A DNA stretch of 64,000 nucleotides from Planctomycetota bacterium (GTDB taxonomy: Bacteria; Planctomycetota; UBA1135; UBA2386). The notes under the pieces were generated by a model. The model was not told the origin of the DNA. It worked only from the letters and a program-made list of their open reading frames with translations, and did no database searches. Each line of letters begins with the position of its first letter. Within the stretch, counting starts at the first letter, position 1. The translations under genes and the position numbers were made by a program. Positions 55,971 to 64,000 of this stretch are shown piece after piece. The stretch is from NCBI GenBank assembly GCA_028281765.1, contig JANQJF010000016.1, positions 1-64,000 of the forward strand, given 5' to 3'.

Positions 55971-57198
55971 ATCGACTCATCTTCTGCAGCTCCAACAGCG
56001 GCAGGATGATCGCGATCACGATGCCCGCGACGATCGACGCCAGCAGCACGATGATCAGCGGCTCCAGCATCGACGTCAGCTTCTGCGTCGCGAGATCGAC
56101 TTCCTCGTCGTACGTATCCGATACTCGCTCGAGCATCTCCTCGAGGTTGCCGGCCTGCTCGCCGACGCCGACCATGTAGCAGACCATCGGCGGGAACGCC
56201 TCGGTCATCTTCATCGGCGTCGCGATGTCCGTGCCCTCCATGATGTGGTCGTGCACGGTCGTCAGCGCCTGCGTCAGCACGACGTTGTCGAGGACGTTCT
56301 TCGTGACGTTGATCGACTGGAGCGCGGGCACGCCCGAACGCAGCAGCGTCGCGAGCGTCGTCGTGAAGCGCGCGACCGCCTGCTTGCGCATCAGATCTCC
56401 GAAGATCGGGACGCGCAGCTTGAACGTGTCCCAGGCCATGCGGCCCTTCTCCGAGTTGATGAACAGCTGGAAGAGAATCACGACCAGCAGCATCGCGACG
56501 AGGAGCAGGAACCAGTTGTTCTGCAGGAAGTCGCTCGTCTGCACGAGGATCTCGGTCGGCAGCGGCAGCTTCTTGCCCTGGCTGCGCAGGAGCTGCGTGA
56601 CCTTCGGGACGACGAACGTCATCAGGACCGCGACGACGATCACGCCGACGATCATCATGATCATCGGGTAGACCATCGCGGCGCCGACCTTGTTCTTGAG
56701 TCGACTCTGCGCCTGCAGGAAGCCCGCGAGACGGACCATGACCTGGTCGAGCGCGCCGGACGACTCGCCTGCCCGGACCATGTTGGAGTAGAGCTCGGTG
56801 AAGTACGCCGGGTGCTGGTTCACCGCGTCCGCGAGCGTCATGCCCTGCGTGACCTTCTCGCGGATGTCGCGGAACACCGCTTCGATCTTCCGGTCGGGCG
56901 CCTGCTCGATGACCATCCGCAGCGCTTCGGCCAGCGGGATGCCGGCGCGGAGCAGCGAGGCCATCTGGCGCGTGACCTGCGCGACCTGCTCGTTGCGCAC
57001 CTTGTTGGGTGCGTCGATTCCGGTGATGCCCTTGATCGCGACCTTGCGCTGTCGGCGCGATTTGGTCTCCGTCAAGTCTGTGACGAAGAGCCTGTCCTGA
57101 CGCAGCTTGATACGAGCTTCGCGCGGCGAGTCGGCGTCGACGATGCCCTTGCGGGTCTTGTTCTCACCGTCGACAGCTTTGTATTCGAAGATCGGCAC
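55969..57198 (-). CDS. gspF: Type II secretion / type IV pilus inner-membrane protein (GspF/PilC)
   Basis: 409 residues, GTG start. The family duplicates a cytoplasmic four-helix domain: first GIPLAEALRMVIEQAPDRKI, second GVPALQSINVTKNVLDNVVL, each followed by membrane segments (about 168-195, 228-247, 378-402). FPPMVCYMVGVGEQAGNLEE is a GspF hallmark, as is the start MPIFEYKAVDGENK. It forms the platform under the pseudopilus, driven by the GspE encoded just before it. Confidence 0.93.
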   Translation of the reverse strand: MPIFEYKAVDGENKTRKGIVDADSPREARIKLRQDRLFVTDLTETKSRRQRKVAIKGITGIDAPNKVRNEQVAQVTRQMASLLRAGIPLAEALRMVIEQAPDRKIEAVFRDIREKVTQGMTLADAVNQHPAYFTELYSNMVRAGESSGALDQVMVRLAGFLQAQSRLKNKVGAAMVYPMIMMIVGVIVVAVLMTFVVPKVTQLLRSQGKKLPLPTEILVQTSDFLQNNWFLLLVAMLLVVILFQLFINSEKGRMAWDTFKLRVPIFGDLMRKQAVARFTTTLATLLRSGVPALQSINVTKNVLDNVVLTQALTTVHDHIMEGTDIATPMKMTEAFPPMVCYMVGVGEQAGNLEEMLERVSDTYDEEVDLATQKLTSMLEPLIIVLLASIVAGIVIAIILPLLELQKMSR

Positions 57199-57211
57199 GT
57201 TCGCGTATCCG

Positions 57212-58924
57212 TCAGTTCACGTCGAGCTGGGTGACGCGGAGCACCTCGTCTGGAGTGGTGGCTCCCTCTAGGACCTTTTCGACACCATTCATCCGCAACG
57301 TGCGCAAACCGCGCTCGAGCGCGCCGCGCTTGATGTCGCTGGCGGTTGCCTTGTTGACGATCTGGTCCTGGATCGTGGCGTCGATCGGCATGACCTCGTA
57401 GATCGCGGTCCGTCCTGCGAACCCCGAGTGGAAGCACTCGTCGCAGCCCTTGCCGACGAACACCTTCCCCTCGGGGAACTGGTCGACCGACAAGCGCAGG
57501 TCCTCGATCCGGAAGCGCATTTGCTCGTCCGGGACGACCTGCTCACGGCAGCGCGGACAGATCGTCCGCACGAGGCGCTGGGCGATGACCACGAGCACGG
57601 ACGACGACACGAGGTAGGGCTCGACTCCGATGTCGAGCATCCGTGTCACCGTCGAAGCCGAGTCGTTCGTGTGGACCGTCGAGAACACGAGGTGACCGGT
57701 CAGCGCCGACCGGATCGCGATGTCCGCAGTCTCGTTGTCCCGCACCTCACCGACCATCATGACGTCGGGGTCCTGACGCAGGAATGAGCGCAGGCCTGCC
57801 GCGAACGTCAGGCCCTTCTTCGTGTTGACCTGCACCTGGCTGATGCCGTCGAGGTTGTATTCGACCGGGTCCTCGATCGTCAGGATGTTGAGCGTCGAGG
57901 AGTTGATGCGCTCGAGGGCGGCGTAGAGCGTCGTGGTCTTGCCGGAACCCGTCGGGCCCGTGACGAACACGATGCCGTGCGAGTAGCCGATGTAGCGCTC
58001 GATCAGCTTCTTGTCTTCGACGTTGAGTCCGATCTGGTCGAGCGAGTAGACCTTCGTGGTCTTGTCGAGAATCCGGAAGACGATGCGCTCGCCGTTCTGG
58101 ACCGGAACCGTCGAGATACGCACGTCGACGTCGCCGTCGCCGATGCGGATCGACGCGCGGCCGTCCTGCGGCAGGCGGCGCTCGGCGATGTCCATCTTGC
58201 CCATGACCTTGACGCGGGAGACGATCGCCTCCTGCGCCTTCTTGGGGATGGACTCCGTGTCGTAGAGGATGCCGTCGACGCGCATGCGCACCTGGAGGCG
58301 GTCCGCGTACGGCTGCAGGTGGATGTCCGACGCGCGCAGCTTGAGCGCCTGGAACAGCAGCATGTTGACCAGCTTGATGATCGGCGCCTTGTTGGCGACG
58401 TCGAGCAGGTCTTCGGACTCTTCGATCCGCTCCGCGAGACCGATGATGTCCTGTTCTTCGATGTCGTCGAGAGCCTCGTCGACACCGTCTGCCTTGTGGC
58501 GATACGCGCGGTTGATCAGGTTCGCGATCTCGGCACGCGGCGAAAGCACCGCTTCGACCTCGCGTTCCATCATCGTCGCCAGGTCGTCCATCGGCCGCAC
58601 GTCGAGCGGGCGGTGGGTGGCGACCTTGACGATGCGATGGTCCGCGTCGATCGCGATCAAACCGTGCGAACGCGCGAACTGCACCGGCACGTTCTGGATG
58701 AACTCACTCGGGACGGACGTGCCTTCGAGGCTCGTCCGCATCTCCAGGCCGAGGTTGTTCGCGAAGAACTCCAGGCAGTCGGTCTCGGGCAGGAGATTGC
58801 GATGGACGAGAACCTGGTCGAGGCTCTGGCCCGTCTCGCGCTCGCTGCGCACCGCGTCCGCGATCTGCTCGTCGGACAGGCCGGCGCTCTGCAGCAAACC
58901 TTCGCGGATCTTGTCTTGCAGCAT
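57212..58924 (-). CDS. gspE: Type II secretion ATPase GspE (third GspE/PilB homologue)
   Basis: 570 residues from ATG 58924, chosen for GAGGA six bases upstream and because the N-terminal domain begins there. MshEN-like part (about 1-140), then ASDIHLQP (198-205), Walker A GPTGSGKTT (323-331), IEDPVEYNLDGISQVQVNTK, VGEVRDNETADIAIRSALTG, VHTNDSAS and a four-Cys zinc site (ICPRC, GCDECFHSG). QVQVNTKKGLTFAAGLRSFL is typical for GspE. Between gspD and gspF, so this copy belongs to the secretion system, unlike the two near pilT. Confidence 0.93.
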   Translation of the reverse strand: MLQDKIREGLLQSAGLSDEQIADAVRSERETGQSLDQVLVHRNLLPETDCLEFFANNLGLEMRTSLEGTSVPSEFIQNVPVQFARSHGLIAIDADHRIVKVATHRPLDVRPMDDLATMMEREVEAVLSPRAEIANLINRAYRHKADGVDEALDDIEEQDIIGLAERIEESEDLLDVANKAPIIKLVNMLLFQALKLRASDIHLQPYADRLQVRMRVDGILYDTESIPKKAQEAIVSRVKVMGKMDIAERRLPQDGRASIRIGDGDVDVRISTVPVQNGERIVFRILDKTTKVYSLDQIGLNVEDKKLIERYIGYSHGIVFVTGPTGSGKTTTLYAALERINSSTLNILTIEDPVEYNLDGISQVQVNTKKGLTFAAGLRSFLRQDPDVMMVGEVRDNETADIAIRSALTGHLVFSTVHTNDSASTVTRMLDIGVEPYLVSSSVLVVIAQRLVRTICPRCREQVVPDEQMRFRIEDLRLSVDQFPEGKVFVGKGCDECFHSGFAGRTAIYEVMPIDATIQDQIVNKATASDIKRGALERGLRTLRMNGVEKVLEGATTPDEVLRVTQLDVN

Positions 58925-58940
58925 GCGGGTCCTCGCGGGC

Positions 58941-61205
58941 TCAGCGCCCTTCGCCGTTCGGCTGTTCCTTGTTGAGGTCTTCGACCGGGAGCTGGTCGAT
59001 GTCCGGGGGCGTCTGGGGGCGCGTGTAGTACGGGAAGTCGAAGCCGCCGAGGCGGTCGATGTCCTCGATCGTCGCGCCGTCGTCGTCGAGCGTCTTCGGT
59101 GCTTCGCCGACCCAGTTGCGGTCGACGACGCGCAGTCGACGGTCACCGATGTACTCGGACGCCTCGAGCTTCTTGCGTTGCGTGACCTCGGCGAGGTCCG
59201 CGAACTCCGGATCGTCGAGGATCGTCGGCGTCACGAAGAAGTAGAGGTTCGTCTTGGTCTCGGTCTCGGTCGAGCGTTCGAACAGCCAGCCGAGCAGCGG
59301 GATGTCCTTGAGATACGGGACGCCCGACGACGAGGCGCTCTCCGAGTCCTCGATCACACCACCGAGCACCATCGTGTGACCACTCGGCAGCGTGACCTGC
59401 GTCGAGACCTCACGCTCGGTCCGCGGACCACCGTTCACCGCGTTCGGGTCGGCCGTCGTCAAGAATCGACTGACGCGCAGCGTGATGTTCAGGCGGAGGT
59501 AGTCGTCTTGCGAGATCGTCGGCGAGATCGAGAGCTCGATACCGGCTTCGTCCGGCGTGCCGGTGCCGTTGACGGTCGTCGCGGTGCCCTGCGTGGTCGT
59601 CAGGGTCGGCCGGATTTCCTTCGAGTTGACGCTCGCGGACTGGTTGTTGTTCACGACGACACTCGGCAGCGACAGGATGTTGGCGCGGTCGTCCTGCTGC
59701 AGCGCGTTGACGAGGACCGGGATCGCGAAGTCGTCGCTGCTGAGGATACCGCCCGTCACGCCCTGGAGCGGGTTGTCGAAGTCGGGCAGACGCGTGTCCG
59801 GCAGGCCGTCGTCGTCCGTGTCGTTGAAGTTCGAGATGCCGAAGCTCGAGAAGCCGAACGGGCGGGTGAACTCGTTCGCGCCGATGTCGAGGATGCCGAT
59901 TTCGACGCCGAGCGTGTCGAGCTGGTTCGTCGACAGCTCGACGAGTGCGGCCTCGATCAGCACCTGTGGCTGCTTCTCGTCGAGGCTCTCGATCATGCGC
60001 TGGATCTGCTTGAACTTGGTCTGCGTCGAGGAGACCAGGAGACTGTTGCTCTCGGTGTGCGCGACGATGACGGTGCGACGCTCGCGGCGGGGCGTGGCGC
60101 TGCCGGGCGATGCCGACTGCGCCTGTTGCGCGGCCTGGATGTCCTCGGTGATGAACTGCCGCAGCACGGTTTGCAGGTCCTCGGCGAGGACGTTGCGCAG
60201 CTGGATCACGTGGATGTCGCCGGCGGCGACTTCGAGCGGCACGTCGAGCTTCGAGATGAGCTCGAGCGCGTCGACGACGCGCTCGGGGGCACCGGAGATC
60301 AGTAGCGAGTTCTGCGAGGTGAGGCCGCTGATCGTCAGCTGTGGGCCTTGGCCCGCGGCGAGGTCACCGCCGGTCGGGCCGGCGGCCTGCAGGCGGCGAG
60401 TCCGATCTTCGAGGACCTTCACGAGGATCGGCTCGAGCTCTTCGGCCGTCGCATACTCGAGCTTGACGACGCGCGTCTCCTGCTCGGGCAGTTCGGGCGG
60501 GACGTCGACGAGGCGCAGCAGCTGGTAGGCCGCGAAGACCTGCGGGCCGAAGCCGTGCAGCAGCAGCGCTCGGTCGTTGCCGACGTTGCCGGGCTGCATC
60601 GAGCCGACCGAACCGGCCTGCTGGAAGAACGGACGCAGGGTCGTCGACGCGGTCGTCGCCTTGACGTGTTCCAGCTTGACCGAGGTGAGGATCGTGACGC
60701 CGGTCTGGGTGGCATAGGTCTCGATGTCCTCCGGCGCGACGTAGATCGCGCTCGAGCTGATCTCGCCACGCTGCGACCCGGCCATGTTGACGATCTGTAC
60801 GATCTCGGAGCCGCCGGTGCTGCGGAGCACGCAGGCGAACTGCTTGATGTAGAGCATCGTCTGGAAGAACCCGAAGAAGCTGTCGCGCGTCAGTCGGACG
60901 GTGCCGACGAATGTCACGGCCGCATTCGGGTTCGACGACAGCTCGGTGTCGTTGAACACGAACACCTTGCCGGTGATCTTTTCTGCGAGCTTGACGAACT
61001 CGAGCAGCGGGATGCCGGTGTTCTCACCGACCGAAAGGGCGATGTTGCCCTGATCGTCGACCTCGAGATTGACGTTGTTCGGCGTGTCCGGGGGGTCTTG
61101 CGCGACGACCGGGGCGCCTGTGGCGACCGCGGCGAGGCCGAGCATCAACCCCGCCAGTCGACGACGAATTCGGGCGAAACGCCCCGACGAGTGCTCTCTC
61201 ACCAT
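58941..61205 (-). CDS. gspD: Type II secretion outer-membrane secretin
   Basis: 754 residues from ATG 61205, chosen for AGGA five bases upstream and the signal peptide (LAGLMLGLAAVATGAPVVAQ) that follows. N-domains (about 50-380) are followed by the secretin core: VLIEAALVELSTNQLDTLGV, the Ser/Thr-rich gate, LPSVVVNNNQSASVNSKEIR, LPSGHTMVLGGVIEDSESAS and VPYLKDIPLLGWLFERSTET. It ends with an acidic tail. Forms the exit channel in the outer membrane. First gene of a minus-strand D-E-F operon; other T2SS genes (pseudopilins, gspC, gspL/M) are not nearby. The 234-base gap upstream separates it from the EIIA gene. Confidence 0.94.
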   Translation of the reverse strand: MVREHSSGRFARIRRRLAGLMLGLAAVATGAPVVAQDPPDTPNNVNLEVDDQGNIALSVGENTGIPLLEFVKLAEKITGKVFVFNDTELSSNPNAAVTFVGTVRLTRDSFFGFFQTMLYIKQFACVLRSTGGSEIVQIVNMAGSQRGEISSSAIYVAPEDIETYATQTGVTILTSVKLEHVKATTASTTLRPFFQQAGSVGSMQPGNVGNDRALLLHGFGPQVFAAYQLLRLVDVPPELPEQETRVVKLEYATAEELEPILVKVLEDRTRRLQAAGPTGGDLAAGQGPQLTISGLTSQNSLLISGAPERVVDALELISKLDVPLEVAAGDIHVIQLRNVLAEDLQTVLRQFITEDIQAAQQAQSASPGSATPRRERRTVIVAHTESNSLLVSSTQTKFKQIQRMIESLDEKQPQVLIEAALVELSTNQLDTLGVEIGILDIGANEFTRPFGFSSFGISNFNDTDDDGLPDTRLPDFDNPLQGVTGGILSSDDFAIPVLVNALQQDDRANILSLPSVVVNNNQSASVNSKEIRPTLTTTQGTATTVNGTGTPDEAGIELSISPTISQDDYLRLNITLRVSRFLTTADPNAVNGGPRTEREVSTQVTLPSGHTMVLGGVIEDSESASSSGVPYLKDIPLLGWLFERSTETETKTNLYFFVTPTILDDPEFADLAEVTQRKKLEASEYIGDRRLRVVDRNWVGEAPKTLDDDGATIEDIDRLGGFDFPYYTRPQTPPDIDQLPVEDLNKEQPNGEGR

Positions 61206-61439
61206 CACGTCCTGCTGAGCCGTTGGAATGGGTGGTTCTTGCGCCCGTGTAACGCCGCGCCGCATGCGCGATCGTTGGGCGCGCGTGTGACGGGTCTCGG
61301 GGGCCGCATATTTCGGCACGGTAGAGGAAGATCCCGGGGTTTTCATCCTTTCCGTTTGCGCGTACTCGTCGCGTTTTCATACGGTTGCGAGATCCGTCCG
61401 GATCTGCTCCGACTCCCGAGATCCGACCCCGATCCGGCC

Positions 61440-61910
61440 ATGAAACTCTCTGCGCTCCTCGATCCGTCGCTCGTGGTGCACCCGCTGCGAGCCACCGACA
61501 AGTGGGACGTGATCCGTCAGATCACGCGTGCCGCCGTCGATCAGGGCGCGCTCCCCGAGACGCTCTTCGACACGGTCCACGACGCCCTTCGCACCCGCGA
61601 GAAGAGCATGACGACCGGGATGGAGAACGGGATCGCAATCCCGCACGCCGCGGTCGACGGAATCGAGGAGGTGATCGCGATCCTCGCGGTCGCTCCGGAC
61701 GGCGTGCCGTTCGAAACGCTCGACGGTCATCCCGCGAAGATCATCGTCGGGTTGATCATCCCGCGTGAGAAAAAGCTGTTGCACATCAAGACACTCGCGG
61801 AGATCGCGCGCCTGCTCGCGAAGGCCGAGATCCGTGAACAGCTCATCGCGACGACCAACGCGGCGGACGCCTACGCGGTAATTCGCGAGCGCGACGCGGA
61901 GTTCGCCTAG
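61440..61910 (+). CDS. PTS EIIA-domain protein (PtsN/fructose type)
   Basis: 156 residues from ATG 61440. The EIIA type-2 domain is complete, with phosphoacceptor H69 in MENGIAIPHAAVDGIEEVIA and the following LAVAPDGVPFETLDGHPAKI, and LIIPREKKLLHIKTLAEIAR. No membrane components are near. It is more likely regulatory (like PtsN/EIIANtr) than a sugar transporter part, but rpoN is not in view. The next gene starts 16 bases downstream. Confidence 0.88.
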   Translation: MKLSALLDPSLVVHPLRATDKWDVIRQITRAAVDQGALPETLFDTVHDALRTREKSMTTGMENGIAIPHAAVDGIEEVIAILAVAPDGVPFETLDGHPAKIIVGLIIPREKKLLHIKTLAEIARLLAKAEIREQLIATTNAADAYAVIRERDAEFA

Positions 61911-61926
61911 GTCCCAGGGCACGACC

Positions 61927-64000
61927 GTGCGCCTCCTCGCGGCATTCTGCGCCGGAATCGGCGGCCTGCTGATCGAATTGGCCGCGGTCCGTCGCATCGG
62001 TCTCCTGCTCGGCAACACCGCCGAAGCTGCGGCGGTGGTCGTCGCGATCTTCCTGCTCGGCCTCGGTGTCGGCGGTCTCTGGGTCGCTCGAAACGCGGCG
62101 CTGCGCGGATCGCCGCGCCGCTCCGCATCGTCGCTCTACTCTTTGGTCGCTCTGCTGGTCGTCGTCGGGGACGGCATCACGACGGCACTGCCGCCGCTCG
62201 GATGGTTCGGCGGTCTGCTCGTGGTCTTGATCCACCCCGGGCTCGCGGCGTGTGCGATGGGGGCGGCCTTCGCTCTGTTGTTCACCGGGCGCGCGAAGAG
62301 CGGTTCGCTGATTGCGGTCAACCTGCTCGGCTCCGTGATCGCGTGCGCGTTCGGTGCGACGTTGCTGATCCCGGAGATCGGTCTGACCGACACACATCGG
62401 ATTGGCGCGGCGCTGTACCTCCTCGCGGGGCTCGCGGCGCTGCTCGGGTTGCCGGAGTCGGCCGAGTCCGACCGCGCGGTCGGGGAGGTCACGATCCCGC
62501 GTTTCGCGTATCGGTCCGTCGCGCTCGCGGGATTCGCGACCGTCGGGTTCGAGGTGCTCTTGCTGCGGCGACTGCCGTTCTTCCTCGAAGGGTTCCAACC
62601 GACGATGTCCGGTGTGCTCGCCGTGTGCTTGCTCGCGCTGTCGGTCGGGGCCGCGTTCGTCGCTCCCGTGTATGCGCGGTTCGTACGCGGGGCGGAGCCG
62701 CGACTGCGACTCGCGTTGCTGGTCGCCGCGATCGCGATGTGTCTGGGTATCCACGAGTACACGGGGGGACTCGCGAAGACGGTCGTCACGAGTGACTTCG
62801 GCATGCACGCGCGCATCTGGTTCGTCGCGCTGCTAGCCGCGGGCCCTGCGTGCCTGCTGCTCGGTGCGGTCGTGCCGCTCGCGATCGACGTCGTCGACGC
62901 GCCGGCCGCGGAGCAGCGCTCGCTCGTCGCGGGGCGGTTGTTCTGCGCGCAGGGCGTCGGTTCGGTCGCAGGCGCGGTGTTCGCCGGGCACGTCGTGCCG
63001 TGGATCGCGCCGAGTGCCTACTTCGCTCTCCTGCCGCTCGCTCTCGGCCTGGTGGTCGTCGCGAGCGCCAGCGCGGGCAGTGGAGCCAAACGTGCGCCGA
63101 TCGTGTCCGCGGCGGTCGTCCTCCTGCTCGGAATCACGGGGCTCGCCGGCGCAGGCCGCGCGTGGGATCCGACTCCCCCCGTATTCGGTTCCCGCTTCGA
63201 CCGACCGGGTCGATTCGAGTATCTCGAACACAGCACAGACAGCACGGTGACCGCGTCGATCGTCTATGACCGCGCGAAGCACAGCATGGTGCTGTTCACG
63301 AACGAGTTCCGTGCGGCATACACGGGCCCCGACACCGCGTACATGAAGGTGCTGGGGCATCTGCCGTTCTTGCTGCGGCGCGACCTGCGCGACGTGGCCG
63401 TGATCGCACTCGGCACCGGCACGACGGCCGACGCCGTGTGCGCGTGGCCGCAGCCCGAGCGCGTGCACGTCGTCGAGATCTCTCCCGCCGTGCTGTCGCT
63501 CGTCGATCGATTCGCCGGCGACGGGCCCGTGCCGACCGAGCTGCGCGCCGCGTTCCTCGAAGATCCTCGGACGAGCGTGCACGTCACGGACGGTCGCCGC
63601 TGGTTGATGCGCCAGCCCGACGCGTCGCTGGACCTCGTCACGATGGAGCCGCTCCTGCCGTACGCTCCCGGCACCGCGCCGCTCTACAGTCTCGAGTTCT
63701 ACGAGGCGGCGCGCCAGCGTCTGCGGGACGACGGCATGCTCGTGCAGTGGGTGCCGACGCACTCGATGCCAGAGGAGTTTTTCGCGACGCTACTCGCGAC
63801 GTTCGGCCGTGCGTTCGAACACAGCTCGGTCTGGCTCGTCGACCAGTCGACGCTGCTCGTCGGCTCGAAGAAGCCGCACCTGCCCGACCCCTCTCTACTC
63901 GACGCGGCGTTCGACAGCCTTCCGCCCGCGGTTGCCGACACGCTGCACGAAGCGGGCATCGCTTCGGTCGTGGACCTCGAAGCGGCGTTCTTAGGTACCG
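61927..64000 (+). CDS. Membrane-fused spermidine-synthase-like protein (3' end outside window)
   Basis: An open frame from GTG 61927 to the window end, 691 codons without a stop. The first 400 residues have about ten to twelve hydrophobic segments (GGLLIELAAVRRIGLLLGN, VVVAIFLLGLGVGGLWVAR, ALAGFATVGFEVLLLRRLPF). The soluble part is a spermidine-synthase-like Rossmann fold: VAVIALGTGTTADAV, VHVVEISPAV, HVTDGRRWL and TMEPLLPYAPGTAPLYSLEF. Fused membrane plus SpeE-like proteins are widespread, but aminopropyl transfer by this type is unproven. It follows the EIIA gene closely. Confidence 0.75.
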   Translation, partial: MRLLAAFCAGIGGLLIELAAVRRIGLLLGNTAEAAAVVVAIFLLGLGVGGLWVARNAALRGSPRRSASSLYSLVALLVVVGDGITTALPPLGWFGGLLVVLIHPGLAACAMGAAFALLFTGRAKSGSLIAVNLLGSVIACAFGATLLIPEIGLTDTHRIGAALYLLAGLAALLGLPESAESDRAVGEVTIPRFAYRSVALAGFATVGFEVLLLRRLPFFLEGFQPTMSGVLAVCLLALSVGAAFVAPVYARFVRGAEPRLRLALLVAAIAMCLGIHEYTGGLAKTVVTSDFGMHARIWFVALLAAGPACLLLGAVVPLAIDVVDAPAAEQRSLVAGRLFCAQGVGSVAGAVFAGHVVPWIAPSAYFALLPLALGLVVVASASAGSGAKRAPIVSAAVVLLLGITGLAGAGRAWDPTPPVFGSRFDRPGRFEYLEHSTDSTVTASIVYDRAKHSMVLFTNEFRAAYTGPDTAYMKVLGHLPFLLRRDLRDVAVIALGTGTTADAVCAWPQPERVHVVEISPAVLSLVDRFAGDGPVPTELRAAFLEDPRTSVHVTDGRRWLMRQPDASLDLVTMEPLLPYAPGTAPLYSLEFYEAARQRLRDDGMLVQWVPTHSMPEEFFATLLATFGRAFEHSSVWLVDQSTLLVGSKKPHLPDPSLLDAAFDSLPPAVADTLHEAGIASVVDLEAAFLGT

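Noticed and set aside
61339..61380. Two GTTTTCAT direct repeats 34 bases apart upstream of gspD and the EIIA gene
   Set aside because: Too short to be significant without further copies.

Overview
The window is a GC-rich, densely packed chromosomal segment (about two thirds G+C by eye) from a Gram-negative-type bacterium. It encodes a Kdo transferase (lipid A core), SecA, lipoprotein signal peptidase, a lipoprotein, a T2SS secretin and T4P/T2SS ATPases, so an outer membrane is expected. The gene mix suggests Planctomycetota: an ECF sigma factor beside a membrane Ser/Thr kinase, a DUF1573-like exported protein, a Gldg ABC/DUF4340/DUF58/BatA operon, scattered ribosomal protein genes and many exported proteins without a recognisable family. 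That phylum call is inference (about 60%), because no rRNA is present. I saw no tRNA, rRNA, IS element or CRISPR.

Layout. 1-356: tail of an unknown gene and an array of small hairpins. 357-8289: Xer recombinase (minus), then a DksA/TraR-like protein, lspA, a receiver-domain protein, a small exported peptide, secA and waaA. 8290-15566: a 0.5 kb gap with a possible small membrane peptide, then metK, a HEAT-repeat membrane protein, pyruvate kinase, rplM-rpsI, and yebC with a degenerate GGDEF gene. 15682-22299: a probable signalling island with an FHA-like coiled-coil protein, a Ser/Thr kinase, an ECF sigma factor, a zinc-binding partner and a coiled-coil membrane protein. 22411-29928: exported proteins and a DUF1573-pilB-pilT-pilB operon. 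29974-37166: rpmH, a STAS protein divergent from an RsbU-like phosphatase, a CnoX-like thioredoxin, a large exported repeat protein and clpP. 37688-48271: rho, an 8.3 kb ABC/Gldg/DUF4340/DUF58/BatA operon, and an isolated rplC with a 47-residue basic protein. 48299-61205 (mostly minus): an alcohol dehydrogenase, panB, pcnB, a hybrid histidine kinase, dus and a gspD-gspE-gspF operon. 61440-64000: a PTS EIIA protein and a membrane-fused spermidine-synthase-like protein cut by the window end.

The most interesting signal lies just upstream of secA. A 101-residue ORF has a signal-peptide-like N-terminus and ends in Gly-Pro-Arg-Ala-Pro-stop. Its position, export signal and C-terminus recall SecM and the RAPP/RAPG arrest peptides, so it may be a secretion monitor that controls secA. 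The operon it belongs to also has an 8+10+8 bp inverted repeat around its likely -10 box.

Other notable points are a pcnB reading frame whose only plausible full-length start is CTG, two intergenic repeat arrays sharing hairpins with TTC/TGC loops and GGCAA runs, ribosomal protein genes outside their usual operons with their own strong promoters, a pyruvate kinase with the K+-independent signature, and a Rho in which Gly/Arg-rich sequence replaces the usual N-terminal helical domain.
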